NCBI RefSeq assembly: GCF_004799665.1
Contig: NZ_CP031310.1
Coordinates: 1,790,887 to 1,854,886 of the forward strand
Direction of reading: 5' to 3'
DNA: 64,000 bases
Origin: Halapricum salinum
GTDB taxonomy: Archaea; Halobacteriota; Halobacteria; Halobacteriales; Haloarculaceae
Part shown: positions 42,551 to 52,081 of the stretch, one piece after another
Numbering within the stretch: position 1 is the stretch's first letter
Layout of the letters: each line of letters opens with the position of its first letter
The notes under the pieces: model-generated
Told to the model about the DNA's origin: nothing
What the model saw: the letters and a program-made list of their open reading frames with translations, nothing else
Database searches by the model: none
Translations under genes and position numbers: made by a program

Positions 42551-43603
42551 ATGCAACTTCCTCGCGATCACATCGTCGTGTTGCTGAACGCGCTCTACGA
42601 CATGGATGAGCGCACGATCACGGTGCAGCATCCTGCTGCCGAAATCGGCGAACTGCTGCGGATCAACCTCGGTGACCCACAAGCGAGCACCGTCACCGTC
42701 AAGACGGGAGCCATGACTTACGATTCGATCATCAACGACATTCAACGCGAATACGGTGACGAAGTCTACAACGAACTCCCGAATGAGGCGGCCTACGTGA
42801 AAGCTCTGGTCGCCAGCGGGCTCGCCGATATCCGGAATCGGGATGAAATCGACACAACGATCAAGCGCTACGGCTACCAGGATCTCCACGAAGGTCATCC
42901 GCCGCGATACGCCGGGTTCGACACCAACCTCCTTCCTTGGCGAATGCACGACGTCCTCGGAATTGACCCTGAATTGTACGGCGAGGACGGTGCGCCGAAA
43001 CCCGTTAACGGCTACACCCTCGCCGAAGGCGTTGATGAGGAACTTAAACACAGCCATCGGTACGGCCACACAGCCATGCCTGCCGCTGAGCTAGCCGATG
43101 TCTTCGGCACTGAATTCGAGCGGCTGGACGGCCAGCCGAACCAGGATAGCCGCGAGATGCGGCTCGGCCTCCGCGAGTACCGCCGCCTCAGAGAAACACG
43201 GCCCCACGACGTTGTCGCCAGCGACACCGGCGACGCCGGCATCATCGCCGGCTGCAAAGAATTCTACGCTGACGAACCGACCGGTGTCATCCTGTTCTCG
43301 AATGACTACGGTTTCGTCGATCGCGCCCGCGAACAGAAAGTCCCCGCCGTTCACGTCGAATTCGACCTCGACGTCCCCAAAACCATCACCGCCACCTGGG
43401 ACGAAATCGCACTCCTCCTCTACGAGCTTGCCGTGCTGTTCGGCGTCATCGTGCTCCCGAAAGCAACCCTGTATGGTGCCTGGGACGGCAAAGACGAACA
43501 GGACTGGCAAGCCGAAACAATCGACGTCCAATGCCGGAGTGACGACCTGGAAGACATCCTTCGCAGAGACCGAGCGATCGCCGAGACATACACGCACTTG
43601 TGA
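42551..43603 (+). CDS. PIN-domain ribonuclease, partner of the CARF-like protein
   Basis: A 350-aa protein. The N-terminal 110 residues are helical and may include an HTH (TITVQHPAAEIGELLRINLG). From 119 onward there is a PIN fold: RYAGFDTNLLPWRM (D124), AMPAAELADVFGTEF (E180), DVVASDTGDAGIIAGCKEFY (D225 or D228) and VILFSNDYGFVDRAREQKVP (D252). All four acidic positions of an active PIN nuclease can be assigned. It begins at the base following the CARF-like gene's stop, so the pair is made together. Inferred role: an RNase switched by the CARF protein's ligand. The C-terminal 80 residues are a helical extension of unknown role. Confidence 0.72.
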   Translation: MQLPRDHIVVLLNALYDMDERTITVQHPAAEIGELLRINLGDPQASTVTVKTGAMTYDSIINDIQREYGDEVYNELPNEAAYVKALVASGLADIRNRDEIDTTIKRYGYQDLHEGHPPRYAGFDTNLLPWRMHDVLGIDPELYGEDGAPKPVNGYTLAEGVDEELKHSHRYGHTAMPAAELADVFGTEFERLDGQPNQDSREMRLGLREYRRLRETRPHDVVASDTGDAGIIAGCKEFYADEPTGVILFSNDYGFVDRAREQKVPAVHVEFDLDVPKTITATWDEIALLLYELAVLFGVIVLPKATLYGAWDGKDEQDWQAETIDVQCRSDDLEDILRRDRAIAETYTHL

Positions 43604-43731
43604 TCACTGATGCAATACCCAGCACGACCCAGTACTGTGACCGGCCGTAGGTGGAACAGAGCGAAGCGAACCCGAGCTACTCGCGGGTTCGTGGCGTCCG
43701 GAGATAGAATTATCACCCAACCGGAGGATGT

Positions 43732-46329
43732 GTGACCGTGCCAATTCAGCGAGCAAAACCGGTTGACGCTCTGTACGAGGAAATCAGCGACTACGAGTTA
43801 GTTCTCGTGCCAGATGCGCCGCTCGCGAGCGCGCTCAACCGTCATCTCGATCGTCCACATCTCGGTGATTTCGCGACAACGCCGCGGCGGGCCGCCGCCG
43901 GGCGCCGCGAGCAGGTCGAAGAACGAACGGTCTTTCTCGAACTGCTGCACGAAACTGACCTGACGTGGAAGCAAGCGGCGTACCTCGGCGAGGAAATCAT
44001 TCACGCTTGGGAATACACCGGCCGGCCGGACGGGATTCTCGACTATGATCGGTTCGACACCCCTGCTGTCAGGAACGCTGTCGAACACGTCGCAGGACTG
44101 GAGACGACATCACGCCGGCTCACTGACTACACCGTTGATGAATCAACGGAGCTAGCCGTTGTCGGGTATCCGCAGTTCACTGCGCTTGAGCGCTCGATCC
44201 TTCCGGACTCGTTCGACCGTATTGACCGCTTTGCCGACGGGACGTTTGACCACCCGCCGTTCAGGGTGTTCGACTCGGCGACAGACATTGTCGCGGCGCT
44301 CCGAGACACGATTACAGCGGAGACGGCCGACCAGGTAGCGGTTGTTCTCGATGCCAGCAGCGAATTCTCGACGCTCGTCGAGTCAGCGTTTGACAGCGCC
44401 GACATCCCGTTTTACGGCGGCCCCGGATTCTTAGACAATCCCGATCACCGCGCCTTCTTGCGACTCCTCCGAGCCGCGTACCGGGGACGGGATGTCCGTG
44501 TTTCGGTGATCCGGCCGATTCTCGATCATCTCGGTCTTGACGTTGATCCAGACCACGATCAGAAACGCCTCCATACGCTCGACGATCCGGCTCTCACGCC
44601 GATCCGTGATTGGTGTACAGCAGTTGCACACGGTGAGCACACGTTCAACTCGGCACTGACTGAGTACGAAGCGCTGCTGGACACGGAGTTCGAAGCGTTC
44701 CGAGCCGAACTGGAGACGCTCGATTTAGCCGAGCAAACCATCACCGAGGACCGCGTTAATGACCTCGAGTTTTACCTCCAGTCATACGAGGTCCCGATCA
44801 CCCGCGAGAACGAAGGGGTGTTGCTGGCGGATGCGAATGCCGCGACACACGTCGATCGGCCGCTGGTTTTCTACCTCGGGTTAGACGATGACTGGACTCG
44901 GACACCGTTGCGCCGGCCGTGGGTCGATGCCGACATCGAGTTCGATCGTCATCTCCGGAAGTTTCAGTTACTCCTCCAAAATGGGGCGCAACAGGAGTAT
45001 CTCGTGCGGGACACCGTCGGCGGCGATTTGGTAACTCCGTGCTTCTATTTCGCGGAGCTGTTCGAGGAGTCGTTCTCACGGTTCGATGACGCCGACAGCG
45101 AGCGCTACACCGTGGCTCGCGACACAGCGACGGAGTCGTTCACTGATGACGCAGTGTCCGTTGAGCCAGACACGCTGAGTGCGCTCAGCCAATCTAGTCT
45201 CAGCACCTATGTCAACTCCCCGCGGGACTACTTTTTCGACCAGCTCGTGGACTCGCCCGACCGGGATTACTTCCGGCGCGGCAATCTCTTCCATGACTTC
45301 GCAGAGTTCTACGTCCATCACCCAGATATCCTGTCCTCGTCGTCAACTGAGGAAATCCTCGACGTGATGCTCGAAGAGATGTCACCGTTCATCCGAGACG
45401 TCGATGAGGACGTCTACCGGACACGGTTCCGCGGCGGCCTTGAAAACCTCATCGCGTTTCTCGATGAGCACGCACCGGACGCTGGCACGCTGTCGCTCGA
45501 CGCGACACCCTCGGGCAACAACACGTTCTCTGCGTACTTTGACCGCCCGATCGGGTCAGACGTCACCGAACGCTGGTTCAAAAACGAAGACATCGGCATC
45601 AAGGGCTTGATCGATCTCGTGCAGTCCTCGACCCGGCTGGTCGATTACAAGTCCGGCTCGAAGAAATCCGCCTCGAAAATCGTCACCAACTCGTCGCTGT
45701 CGGAGATCTCAGACACACCGAACTTCCAGGCGCTGCTCTATCTCACCCATCAACGATCAGTCACCCCGGACGAACAACTTGAGTTCGTGTTCGTCCACTT
45801 CCTCGAGAACATCGACGACGTCGTCCGCGGCACCGCTGACCCCGATGAAACCCTCACCAAGGTCACGTACTACCCAACCACCTACGAAGAGTTCGTTCAG
45901 CGCGAGGCGATGTTCGAACAGCTCCGCGAGGACGGCTCGAACAAGTGCCAAAAGACCCTGTCACAGGTCGAGTACGCAGATTACCGCGCTGTCTTCGAGG
46001 CGGAACCAATCCCGAAGACACGCGACAACGACGAATTGATCGAGTCCGACTTCGGGGACACGTTCATCGAGCGGATGCAAGCCGTCGTCGGCGAGTACAA
46101 ATACGTCAAGACAGGGTGCAAGCAAGCGATGCGCGATCTTGTCGGCGTTCGGAAGGAGAACTACTTCGCGGACGATCTCGACGCGTTTGAGGCGTTCATC
46201 GACGACCGCCTGACCGAGTTGAACGAGCGGCGCGCCGGCGCTGAGCGCTTCCCGATTGCAGACCTCGTAGACGAACCGAATTACAGGCGCGTCAATCACC
46301 GCGACCTGCTGCTGGAGGACACCCAATGA
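43732..46329 (+). CDS. AddB/RecB-like PD-(D/E)XK nuclease
   Basis: An 865-aa protein with an inactive-helicase-like N-terminal half and a C-terminal RecB-family nuclease. The nuclease core is GIKGLIDLVQSSTRLVDYKS (residues about 624-643), preceded by SQSSLSTYVNSPRDYFFDQL and the helix GNLFHDFAEFYVHHPD that usually supplies the first His. No Walker A is seen, as in AddB proteins that keep only a degenerate helicase fold. The Fe-S Cys set of bacterial AddB is not evident. GTG 43732 follows the Shine-Dalgarno-like ggagg at 43723-43727; GTG 43738 is possible. The stop overlaps the helicase gene (ATGA). Confidence 0.8.
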   Translation: MTVPIQRAKPVDALYEEISDYELVLVPDAPLASALNRHLDRPHLGDFATTPRRAAAGRREQVEERTVFLELLHETDLTWKQAAYLGEEIIHAWEYTGRPDGILDYDRFDTPAVRNAVEHVAGLETTSRRLTDYTVDESTELAVVGYPQFTALERSILPDSFDRIDRFADGTFDHPPFRVFDSATDIVAALRDTITAETADQVAVVLDASSEFSTLVESAFDSADIPFYGGPGFLDNPDHRAFLRLLRAAYRGRDVRVSVIRPILDHLGLDVDPDHDQKRLHTLDDPALTPIRDWCTAVAHGEHTFNSALTEYEALLDTEFEAFRAELETLDLAEQTITEDRVNDLEFYLQSYEVPITRENEGVLLADANAATHVDRPLVFYLGLDDDWTRTPLRRPWVDADIEFDRHLRKFQLLLQNGAQQEYLVRDTVGGDLVTPCFYFAELFEESFSRFDDADSERYTVARDTATESFTDDAVSVEPDTLSALSQSSLSTYVNSPRDYFFDQLVDSPDRDYFRRGNLFHDFAEFYVHHPDILSSSSTEEILDVMLEEMSPFIRDVDEDVYRTRFRGGLENLIAFLDEHAPDAGTLSLDATPSGNNTFSAYFDRPIGSDVTERWFKNEDIGIKGLIDLVQSSTRLVDYKSGSKKSASKIVTNSSLSEISDTPNFQALLYLTHQRSVTPDEQLEFVFVHFLENIDDVVRGTADPDETLTKVTYYPTTYEEFVQREAMFEQLREDGSNKCQKTLSQVEYADYRAVFEAEPIPKTRDNDELIESDFGDTFIERMQAVVGEYKYVKTGCKQAMRDLVGVRKENYFADDLDAFEAFIDDRLTELNERRAGAERFPIADLVDEPNYRRVNHRDLLLEDTQ

Positions 46330-49181
46330 GCGACCCCGACACCGAGTCAGAACCCACGCCGAACAACAAGCAGCGAGACCTCATCAACAGTGTAGACGGG
46401 ACCTATCTCGTTGACGCAGGCGCCGGCACCGGCAAAACCTTCGCCGTCACCCGCCGGTACGCGAATATCCTTGAGACGACCGACGCTACCCCAGAAGATA
46501 TCCTGCTGATCACGTTCACGCGGAACGCAGCCACGGAGATGAAAGACCGGATCGTCAGTCACTGCGACTACAGCACAGCTGAACTCGCAGACGCACCGAT
46601 CCAAACCTTCCACAGCCTCTGTAACGATATCCTGCAAGACTACGGCTTCGACGCACCGACACTGCTCGGCATCGACGATCGCATCCCGAGCAGCACCCGC
46701 ATCATCGAAGACAGTATCGTCGAAGAAGCACTGTTCCGAGAATTCTTCGAGCAATTCAGCGACACCCACCCCGAGTACACTGACTACGTCCGGATCATCT
46801 CTGATCCGACTGAACTCCTTGATCTCATCAATCAACTCGCGTCGAAAGGCGTGTTCCCAACCAGCGACGGCTGGTATCGGAACGGCGCCACCGATCTTGA
46901 CGGGGACTTCGAGGCGTTCAAATCACAGTTCGACACCGTCAACGAACCCAGAAACGACGGCAACAAGCAGTCGCGTCTACGGTCGAAACTCAACGGCTAC
47001 GGGGACAACAAGATCTACCTCCCGGACGCACCGCCCAAACACGAAATCCGGGGTGACGGCAAACAGGTCCCTGCGGACCTCGCACGCCGGGTGTTCGACG
47101 CGGACCGTGAGCAACTCCGCGCGTTCGTCCACGACGTCTACTTCGAGTACTTGGAGTTCGCACTCGCCCGCAACTACCTGAACTTCGGATTCCTGCAACT
47201 GTTCGCGTTCGTCCTGCTCTGCGAGGACCACGAACTCCGGAAAGAGCTGGAGTATGACTACGTCATGGTAGACGAGTTCCAGGACTCAAGCGAGATCCAA
47301 TTCAAGCTGACACTGCTGCTGGCCGGCACAAACAATCTCTGCGTCGTCGGCGACTGGAAACAGAGTATCTACTCCTTCCAGTACGCCGCGGTCGAGAACA
47401 TCACGGACTTCCGCAATCGCTTCCAGCAGTTCGCAGACGAACTGAACGACGACACCACACGAGTCTCCTACGACACCGCCCCCGTCGAAACTATCGAGCT
47501 GAAGAAGAACTACCGCTCCACACAGACAATCCTTGATTTCTCCGAGCACGCGCTCCTCACGCCAGCCGCAAACCACGACACGGTCGATACTGCTGCGGTC
47601 CGCGACGATATCGTCTCCCTTGATTCGACAGCCACCCACGACAACACTCAGATCGAAGCCATCCAGCACGAGGACGAACACGAAACGATTCTACACACAA
47701 TCACCGACATCGTCGGTAACGACGCCTACCAAGTCACGGACGACGACGGCAACCTCCGCCTCCCGGAGTACCGCGATATCGCCGTATTAACACGGACACG
47801 TGACTTCGGGCGCGAACTCCAATCAGTCGCTGACGAACACGGGCTTCCGATGGCCTACGACGGCGGGATCGAACTGTTCCGTACCGATCCCGCGAAACTC
47901 CTGCTGGCCTGGCTCCGCATCTTGGACGCCGACAGCGACCGCGGCTGGGCGCCGGTCCTGGAACGCGCCGGGTACACCTTGGATGAAGTAGATCATATGC
48001 TGGACACCGAGACGTATCCAGAGGACATGCTCGCGTTCCGTGATACACTGGCCGCGATGGAGACACTCGCCGGCGTGATGCGGACGGTGTTCGAGCGGTA
48101 CGGCTACACCGGCCCGCGGGCTGACGTTCTGCTGCACACGGTTGAGTCGATCCGGGACACGACGACACTCACGCATGGCGATCTCATCCAGTTCATCGAG
48201 CGCGGGATCGAGCACGGCAGCACCCATGAAGTGAACACGAGCGCCGGCGAAAACTCCGTGACCGTGCAGACGATCCACGCCACGAAAGGCCTGGAACACC
48301 CGATCGTGATCCTCGCAAACATGAACAGCGGCCGCTTCCCGCCGAGCAGTACCGGCAGCCAGACGATCATGTACGATGACACTGTCGGGCTCCGCCAACG
48401 CAAGCGATTCGCGACCGCGCACGGCCAACCCTACATCTACGACGACTGGAAAACCGACGTGCTGCGTCGCTGCCTCAATCGAGACTACGATGAAGAGCGC
48501 CGCCTCCTGTATGTCGCAATCACGCGCGCCGAAAGCCACGTCCTATTCACCGCCGGCGACGACCCCAACACCTTCCTCGAAGAACTCCCGCTCGACATCA
48601 CCGACGGCGACGCCACCATTCCGGAGATCACCATTGACACCGATGAGCGTCCGGTGTTTTCGGTGTCGCTACCCGAGGAATCGGGGCCAACGAAGTACTC
48701 GCCGCACTCGTTGATGGACACGGCTGTCTACGAAGACGTGACAGAGGGCCGCGGCACAGAATTCGGGACGCGTGTCCACGATTTCGCCGAAGAGTACGCA
48801 CTCGGCGCCGACATCGACCCACAGAACGACGACGAACACAATGTCAAGCAACTCCTCGACGACCTCTCCGGTACCTTCCGGGTGGAGGAAGACGTCTACC
48901 TCCCACTCAACACCGACGACGGCCGCGTCACACTTTCCGGCGTCATCGACCTGCTACACATCACACCCGACACCATCGATATCATCGACTACAAAACCGA
49001 CCGCGGTCGCCACGCCGAAAGCGAATACCGCAAACAACTCAGCGTCTACTACCACGCACTCACCGCTCTCTACCCAGACCGCTCTATCGACCCGCAACTG
49101 TTCTACACAGCCACCGGCGAAACCATCCACATCGACCCCCTTGACCAGACCACTCTTGCAGACTTGACCATCCAACACTGA
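46326..49181 (+). CDS. AddA-like UvrD/Rep helicase with C-terminal nuclease
   Basis: A 951-aa superfamily-1A helicase. Motifs: VDAGAGTGKTFAVTRR (Walker A, residues 30-45), LLITFTRNAATEMKDRI (Ia), PIQTFHSLC, YDYVMVDEFQDSS (Walker B), VVGDWKQSIYSFQYA (III), IELKKNYRSTQTILDFSEH (IV), VTVQTIHATKGLEHPIVILA (V) and RRLLYVAITRAESHVLF (VI). The C-terminal nuclease has GVIDLLH and TIDIIDYKTDRGRH with a preceding FGTRVHDFAEEYA. It therefore combines helicase and nuclease as AddA does. It overlaps the AddB-like gene by 4 nt and probably forms a heterodimer with it that processes DNA ends. Confidence 0.9.
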   Translation: MSDPDTESEPTPNNKQRDLINSVDGTYLVDAGAGTGKTFAVTRRYANILETTDATPEDILLITFTRNAATEMKDRIVSHCDYSTAELADAPIQTFHSLCNDILQDYGFDAPTLLGIDDRIPSSTRIIEDSIVEEALFREFFEQFSDTHPEYTDYVRIISDPTELLDLINQLASKGVFPTSDGWYRNGATDLDGDFEAFKSQFDTVNEPRNDGNKQSRLRSKLNGYGDNKIYLPDAPPKHEIRGDGKQVPADLARRVFDADREQLRAFVHDVYFEYLEFALARNYLNFGFLQLFAFVLLCEDHELRKELEYDYVMVDEFQDSSEIQFKLTLLLAGTNNLCVVGDWKQSIYSFQYAAVENITDFRNRFQQFADELNDDTTRVSYDTAPVETIELKKNYRSTQTILDFSEHALLTPAANHDTVDTAAVRDDIVSLDSTATHDNTQIEAIQHEDEHETILHTITDIVGNDAYQVTDDDGNLRLPEYRDIAVLTRTRDFGRELQSVADEHGLPMAYDGGIELFRTDPAKLLLAWLRILDADSDRGWAPVLERAGYTLDEVDHMLDTETYPEDMLAFRDTLAAMETLAGVMRTVFERYGYTGPRADVLLHTVESIRDTTTLTHGDLIQFIERGIEHGSTHEVNTSAGENSVTVQTIHATKGLEHPIVILANMNSGRFPPSSTGSQTIMYDDTVGLRQRKRFATAHGQPYIYDDWKTDVLRRCLNRDYDEERRLLYVAITRAESHVLFTAGDDPNTFLEELPLDITDGDATIPEITIDTDERPVFSVSLPEESGPTKYSPHSLMDTAVYEDVTEGRGTEFGTRVHDFAEEYALGADIDPQNDDEHNVKQLLDDLSGTFRVEEDVYLPLNTDDGRVTLSGVIDLLHITPDTIDIIDYKTDRGRHAESEYRKQLSVYYHALTALYPDRSIDPQLFYTATGETIHIDPLDQTTLADLTIQH

Positions 49182-49320
49182 ATCCTCTTTCAGATCTCAT
49201 TCGTCGAAGACGTCTTGTCACCAAACAGCCAGCCCAGTAGCCACTGAGTTGTAGAGAAATATGGGGGACGGGCCCTCCAGTAACTATTTCATTATTCAGG
49301 TTAAACAACACTTCCTACCG

Positions 49321-50523
49321 ATGTCTTCGCAAACCCAGCCGACGGTATCCGTTCAGGAAGACCGAGTGGTGATCGAAAACGCCGAAATCGAAGACTCTGA
49401 AGTCGTTGACCACTTCACAGACATCGATCCAGACGAACGCGGAGAAGCGCTAAAACGGGCACTCCGCGTTGGAGTGGTGACGCTTGAGCTGGCCGAAACA
49501 TCAGGTGAAGAAGAATACGTCGAACGACGATTCGAAGAACTCCGACGGGATCTCGAAACAGAGATTGACCGGATCGAGGATCAAGTCGAAGAGAAATTCG
49601 GCGACAACGGCCACGTCCCCCAGACGTTAGAAACTCATTTCGGGGATGACGGAAAACTCCGCGAACACATCGAAGACGCATTCGGCGAAGACGGTGTCTT
49701 CGTCGAACGGTTAGACAAAGAACTCGGTGAAGACGGTGAACGGATTCGGAAAGCACTCGACCCAGACAACGAAGGCAGCCCGACATACCGGCTTGAACAG
49801 CGACTCAAAGACGAAATCGAGTCGATCAAAGAGCAAGTCATCGAAGAGGAGAAAGAATCCGAGATGCGGAGTCAGACCTATTTCAAAGGCGGCGACTTCG
49901 AGGACTCCTTGCACCAGATTCTCGAAGAGATCGTCCGACAGACGCCGAACAACGTCGAATTCACCGGTGATACACCCGGTGAGATCGGACGGGATGTCGG
50001 CGACTTCGTCATCACACTTGCAGATACCGGACAGAACATCGTCGTTGAGGCAAAAACCGAGAGCTACTCACTCCAGGACATCAAAGACGAGATGGAGGAA
50101 GCCATGCAAAACCGCGATGCGGCATACGGTCTCTTTGTCACCGACACACTCGCGAATCTTCCCCGGACGAAAACAGGCTGGTTCCACGAATTCCCTGAGC
50201 AAAACACCGTCGTCGTCGCAATGAGCGAAACCGACGACCAAGACCTTGAACCAGGATACCTCCGCATCGCGTTCAACTGGGCACGCATGCGATCGGTACA
50301 GGCCTACGCCGAGTTCGACAGCGACTTTGACCCAGAGGAGCTACGCTCTGAGCTCTCCGAAATCGAAGAAGACATCAGCCAATTTAAAACTATTCGCGGC
50401 CAGTGCACCGAAATCCGGAAATCACGCGAACGCATCGAAGAAACACTCGACAACATCGAGCAAAGCATCAAAAACCGACTCGCCGAAATCGAAGCTCAAC
50501 TCACAAAAGCTGACAATCAATAA
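49321..50523 (+). CDS. Coiled-coil protein with PD-(D/E)XK nuclease core
   Basis: A 400-aa acidic protein. Residues 60-190 are largely coiled coil and include an unusual repeat of F/L-GDDG/EDG units (FGDNGHVPQTLETHFGDDG, FGEDGVFVERLDKELGEDGE). Residues about 195-320 form a restriction-like fold, GDFEDSLHQILEEIVRQTPN, VGDFVITLADTGQNIVVEAK with the D and E-x-K residues. A second coiled coil (ISQFKTIRGQCTEIRKSRER) ends the protein. ATG 49321 is preferred over the open frame from 49261. Likely a DNA-cutting or DNA-binding effector held in an oligomer by the coils. It is 140 nt after the helicase gene and may be a separate unit. Confidence 0.72.
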   Translation: MSSQTQPTVSVQEDRVVIENAEIEDSEVVDHFTDIDPDERGEALKRALRVGVVTLELAETSGEEEYVERRFEELRRDLETEIDRIEDQVEEKFGDNGHVPQTLETHFGDDGKLREHIEDAFGEDGVFVERLDKELGEDGERIRKALDPDNEGSPTYRLEQRLKDEIESIKEQVIEEEKESEMRSQTYFKGGDFEDSLHQILEEIVRQTPNNVEFTGDTPGEIGRDVGDFVITLADTGQNIVVEAKTESYSLQDIKDEMEEAMQNRDAAYGLFVTDTLANLPRTKTGWFHEFPEQNTVVVAMSETDDQDLEPGYLRIAFNWARMRSVQAYAEFDSDFDPEELRSELSEIEEDISQFKTIRGQCTEIRKSRERIEETLDNIEQSIKNRLAEIEAQLTKADNQ

Positions 50524-50719
50524 CAGCGGCCTTGTTGAAATCCTCAATTGATGATAGGTTTCAGCGGTCCTGATGAATACACCGCGCATATGCAGCAGGT
50601 ATTCAGTACATTCGATGTAGAGCTCTTTATTGGTGGAATTCGTCTCTCTAATGATCCAGATAGAGGTTTCTAAACCCCAACTCCATTGGAGTTATTTGAT
50701 CACGGATGGCAGTACGCAT

Positions 50720-51241
50720 ATGAGCGCGAGGGATTCTGAATCCATCACCAATATCTACTTAGGGGTGATCGTCTTCTTCGCCGCGTCTCTGGTCCTTGCC
50801 GATTACGGTAATAGATTTTTCGTATATGTTGTCCAGATAGACGTACATCACCGATTTATTGCCGGGATCATTGAACCGGTTCTGACGAAATTCCTCCCAG
50901 CTTCCGTCGTTGTAAGCCTACTTGAATGGTATGAGGTACCCGATGATTACCTTCGCGCCCACCCGTACAGGATGGCGTTACTCGGCGGGTTTTCTGTCGC
51001 ACTGTTCGAGCGAATCCTGTTTGTAGTGATTCGAGGGGGCACGATTTCACTGGGATTCACTCTTGCAGCGGCATTGCACGTACTGAATGCACTTCTAATC
51101 GCTGGATTAGTGTTCTCAACGCCGACTGAAGAACAGGATTGGATGTTTCTGGCAAAGTTGGTCGCGATAACGGTGCTCGCCATGATTATACACGTGTGGT
51201 GGAACGGATGGGGCGTACTTTGGGTAGCTGAGACGTTCTGA
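50720..51241 (+). CDS. Membrane protein, about 4-5 TM helices, unknown
   Basis: A 173-aa integral membrane protein. Hydrophobic helices are visible at YLGVIVFFAASLVLADY, RMALLGGFSVALFERILFVV, ISLGFTLAAALHVLNALLIA and LVAITVLAMIIHVWW. ATG 50720 (MSARDSES) gives a short cytoplasmic N-terminus; the frame is open upstream to 50630 with poorer codon use. No family recognised. Confidence 0.6.
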   Translation: MSARDSESITNIYLGVIVFFAASLVLADYGNRFFVYVVQIDVHHRFIAGIIEPVLTKFLPASVVVSLLEWYEVPDDYLRAHPYRMALLGGFSVALFERILFVVIRGGTISLGFTLAAALHVLNALLIAGLVFSTPTEEQDWMFLAKLVAITVLAMIIHVWWNGWGVLWVAETF

Positions 51242-51373
51242 CCTTGCTGAACTCATCCTCTACATCGGTCACGTCGATACTGACAGAAATCAGGTAGCTG
51301 GTGAAGAAGCTGCTGCATAGAACGCGCGAGTCTTGCACGGTACCAGCTCCAAGATCTGGTTGGAACGCGACGG

Positions 51374-51904
51374 TCAGCGGCGCTCGAATTTCCCGAGTTC
51401 TAGATCCACATGCTGATGTACTCCGTGGGGATCAATAAATTCCATTTTCCTGGTGTTGATGAACCGACTCACTTCGCCGTGCTTAGGTCCCCAGTGAGCG
51501 ACATCAATTCCAATCTCTGATTCAAGCACCACTCCCCCGACGAAGTTCACTGTCCCTCCGATGAGCAACGCGATCCACCAATCCGTTGGTGCTGCAAGGA
51601 TAACGGCTGCGACTGGGAGCGACGCGTAAATCGTGAACGCCGGTACACGGTACAGCCTCCCGGTCTCAGCATTCACAAGATATGCGAGCATCCCGTAGGC
51701 TCCAAGAATCAATCCGAGGTCACCGTACCAAACAAGGAATCTTGGTGCTGACTCTAAGCTCAGAAACGACATGTTCAACGCCAGAACGTTTGTAAATGTC
51801 GTCACCCTGGATACGTAGTATTTCTCGACCACAATACCAACGAACAGCAAGGCGAATATTGAGAGATTAGCCCCGAACGCCTTGGCGAGCGCGTCAATCA
51901 GCAT
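51374..51904 (-). CDS. Membrane protein, about 4-5 TM helices, unknown
   Basis: A 176-aa membrane protein. Helices are seen at NLSIFALLFVGIVVEKYY, FLVWYGDLGLILGAYGMLAY, AFTIYASLPVAAVILAAP and WWIALLIGGTVNFVGGVV. The C-terminal 45 residues are soluble and His-rich (FIDPHGVHQHVDLELG). Codon use is less GC-biased than the genome average. It is convergent with the preceding membrane gene. No family recognised. Confidence 0.6.
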   Translation of the reverse strand: MLIDALAKAFGANLSIFALLFVGIVVEKYYVSRVTTFTNVLALNMSFLSLESAPRFLVWYGDLGLILGAYGMLAYLVNAETGRLYRVPAFTIYASLPVAAVILAAPTDWWIALLIGGTVNFVGGVVLESEIGIDVAHWGPKHGEVSRFINTRKMEFIDPHGVHQHVDLELGKFERR

Positions 51905-52081
51905 ATCTGTCAGTTTTCCTCACGTATGCATTATTGTTGGGTCAGTCGCTGGGCTGAGATTAGCTCCCCATCCCGGTTTTGAATGTGCTGCATCTATACT
52001 CTCTATGCAGTTCGCGACTCTTATCAACGGCTGAGGGTTTCAACAGAGCCTTAATGGCTTCAATATCTTGTGGACCGCCAA

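Noticed and set aside
42119-43069. 316-codon minus-strand frame opposite the CARF and PIN genes
   Set aside because: Antisense shadow; the plus strand shows motifs and precise stop-start junction.
42062-43603. Part of a type III CRISPR-Cas locus
   Set aside because: No Cas10, Csm/Cmr genes, adaptation genes or repeat array anywhere in the window.
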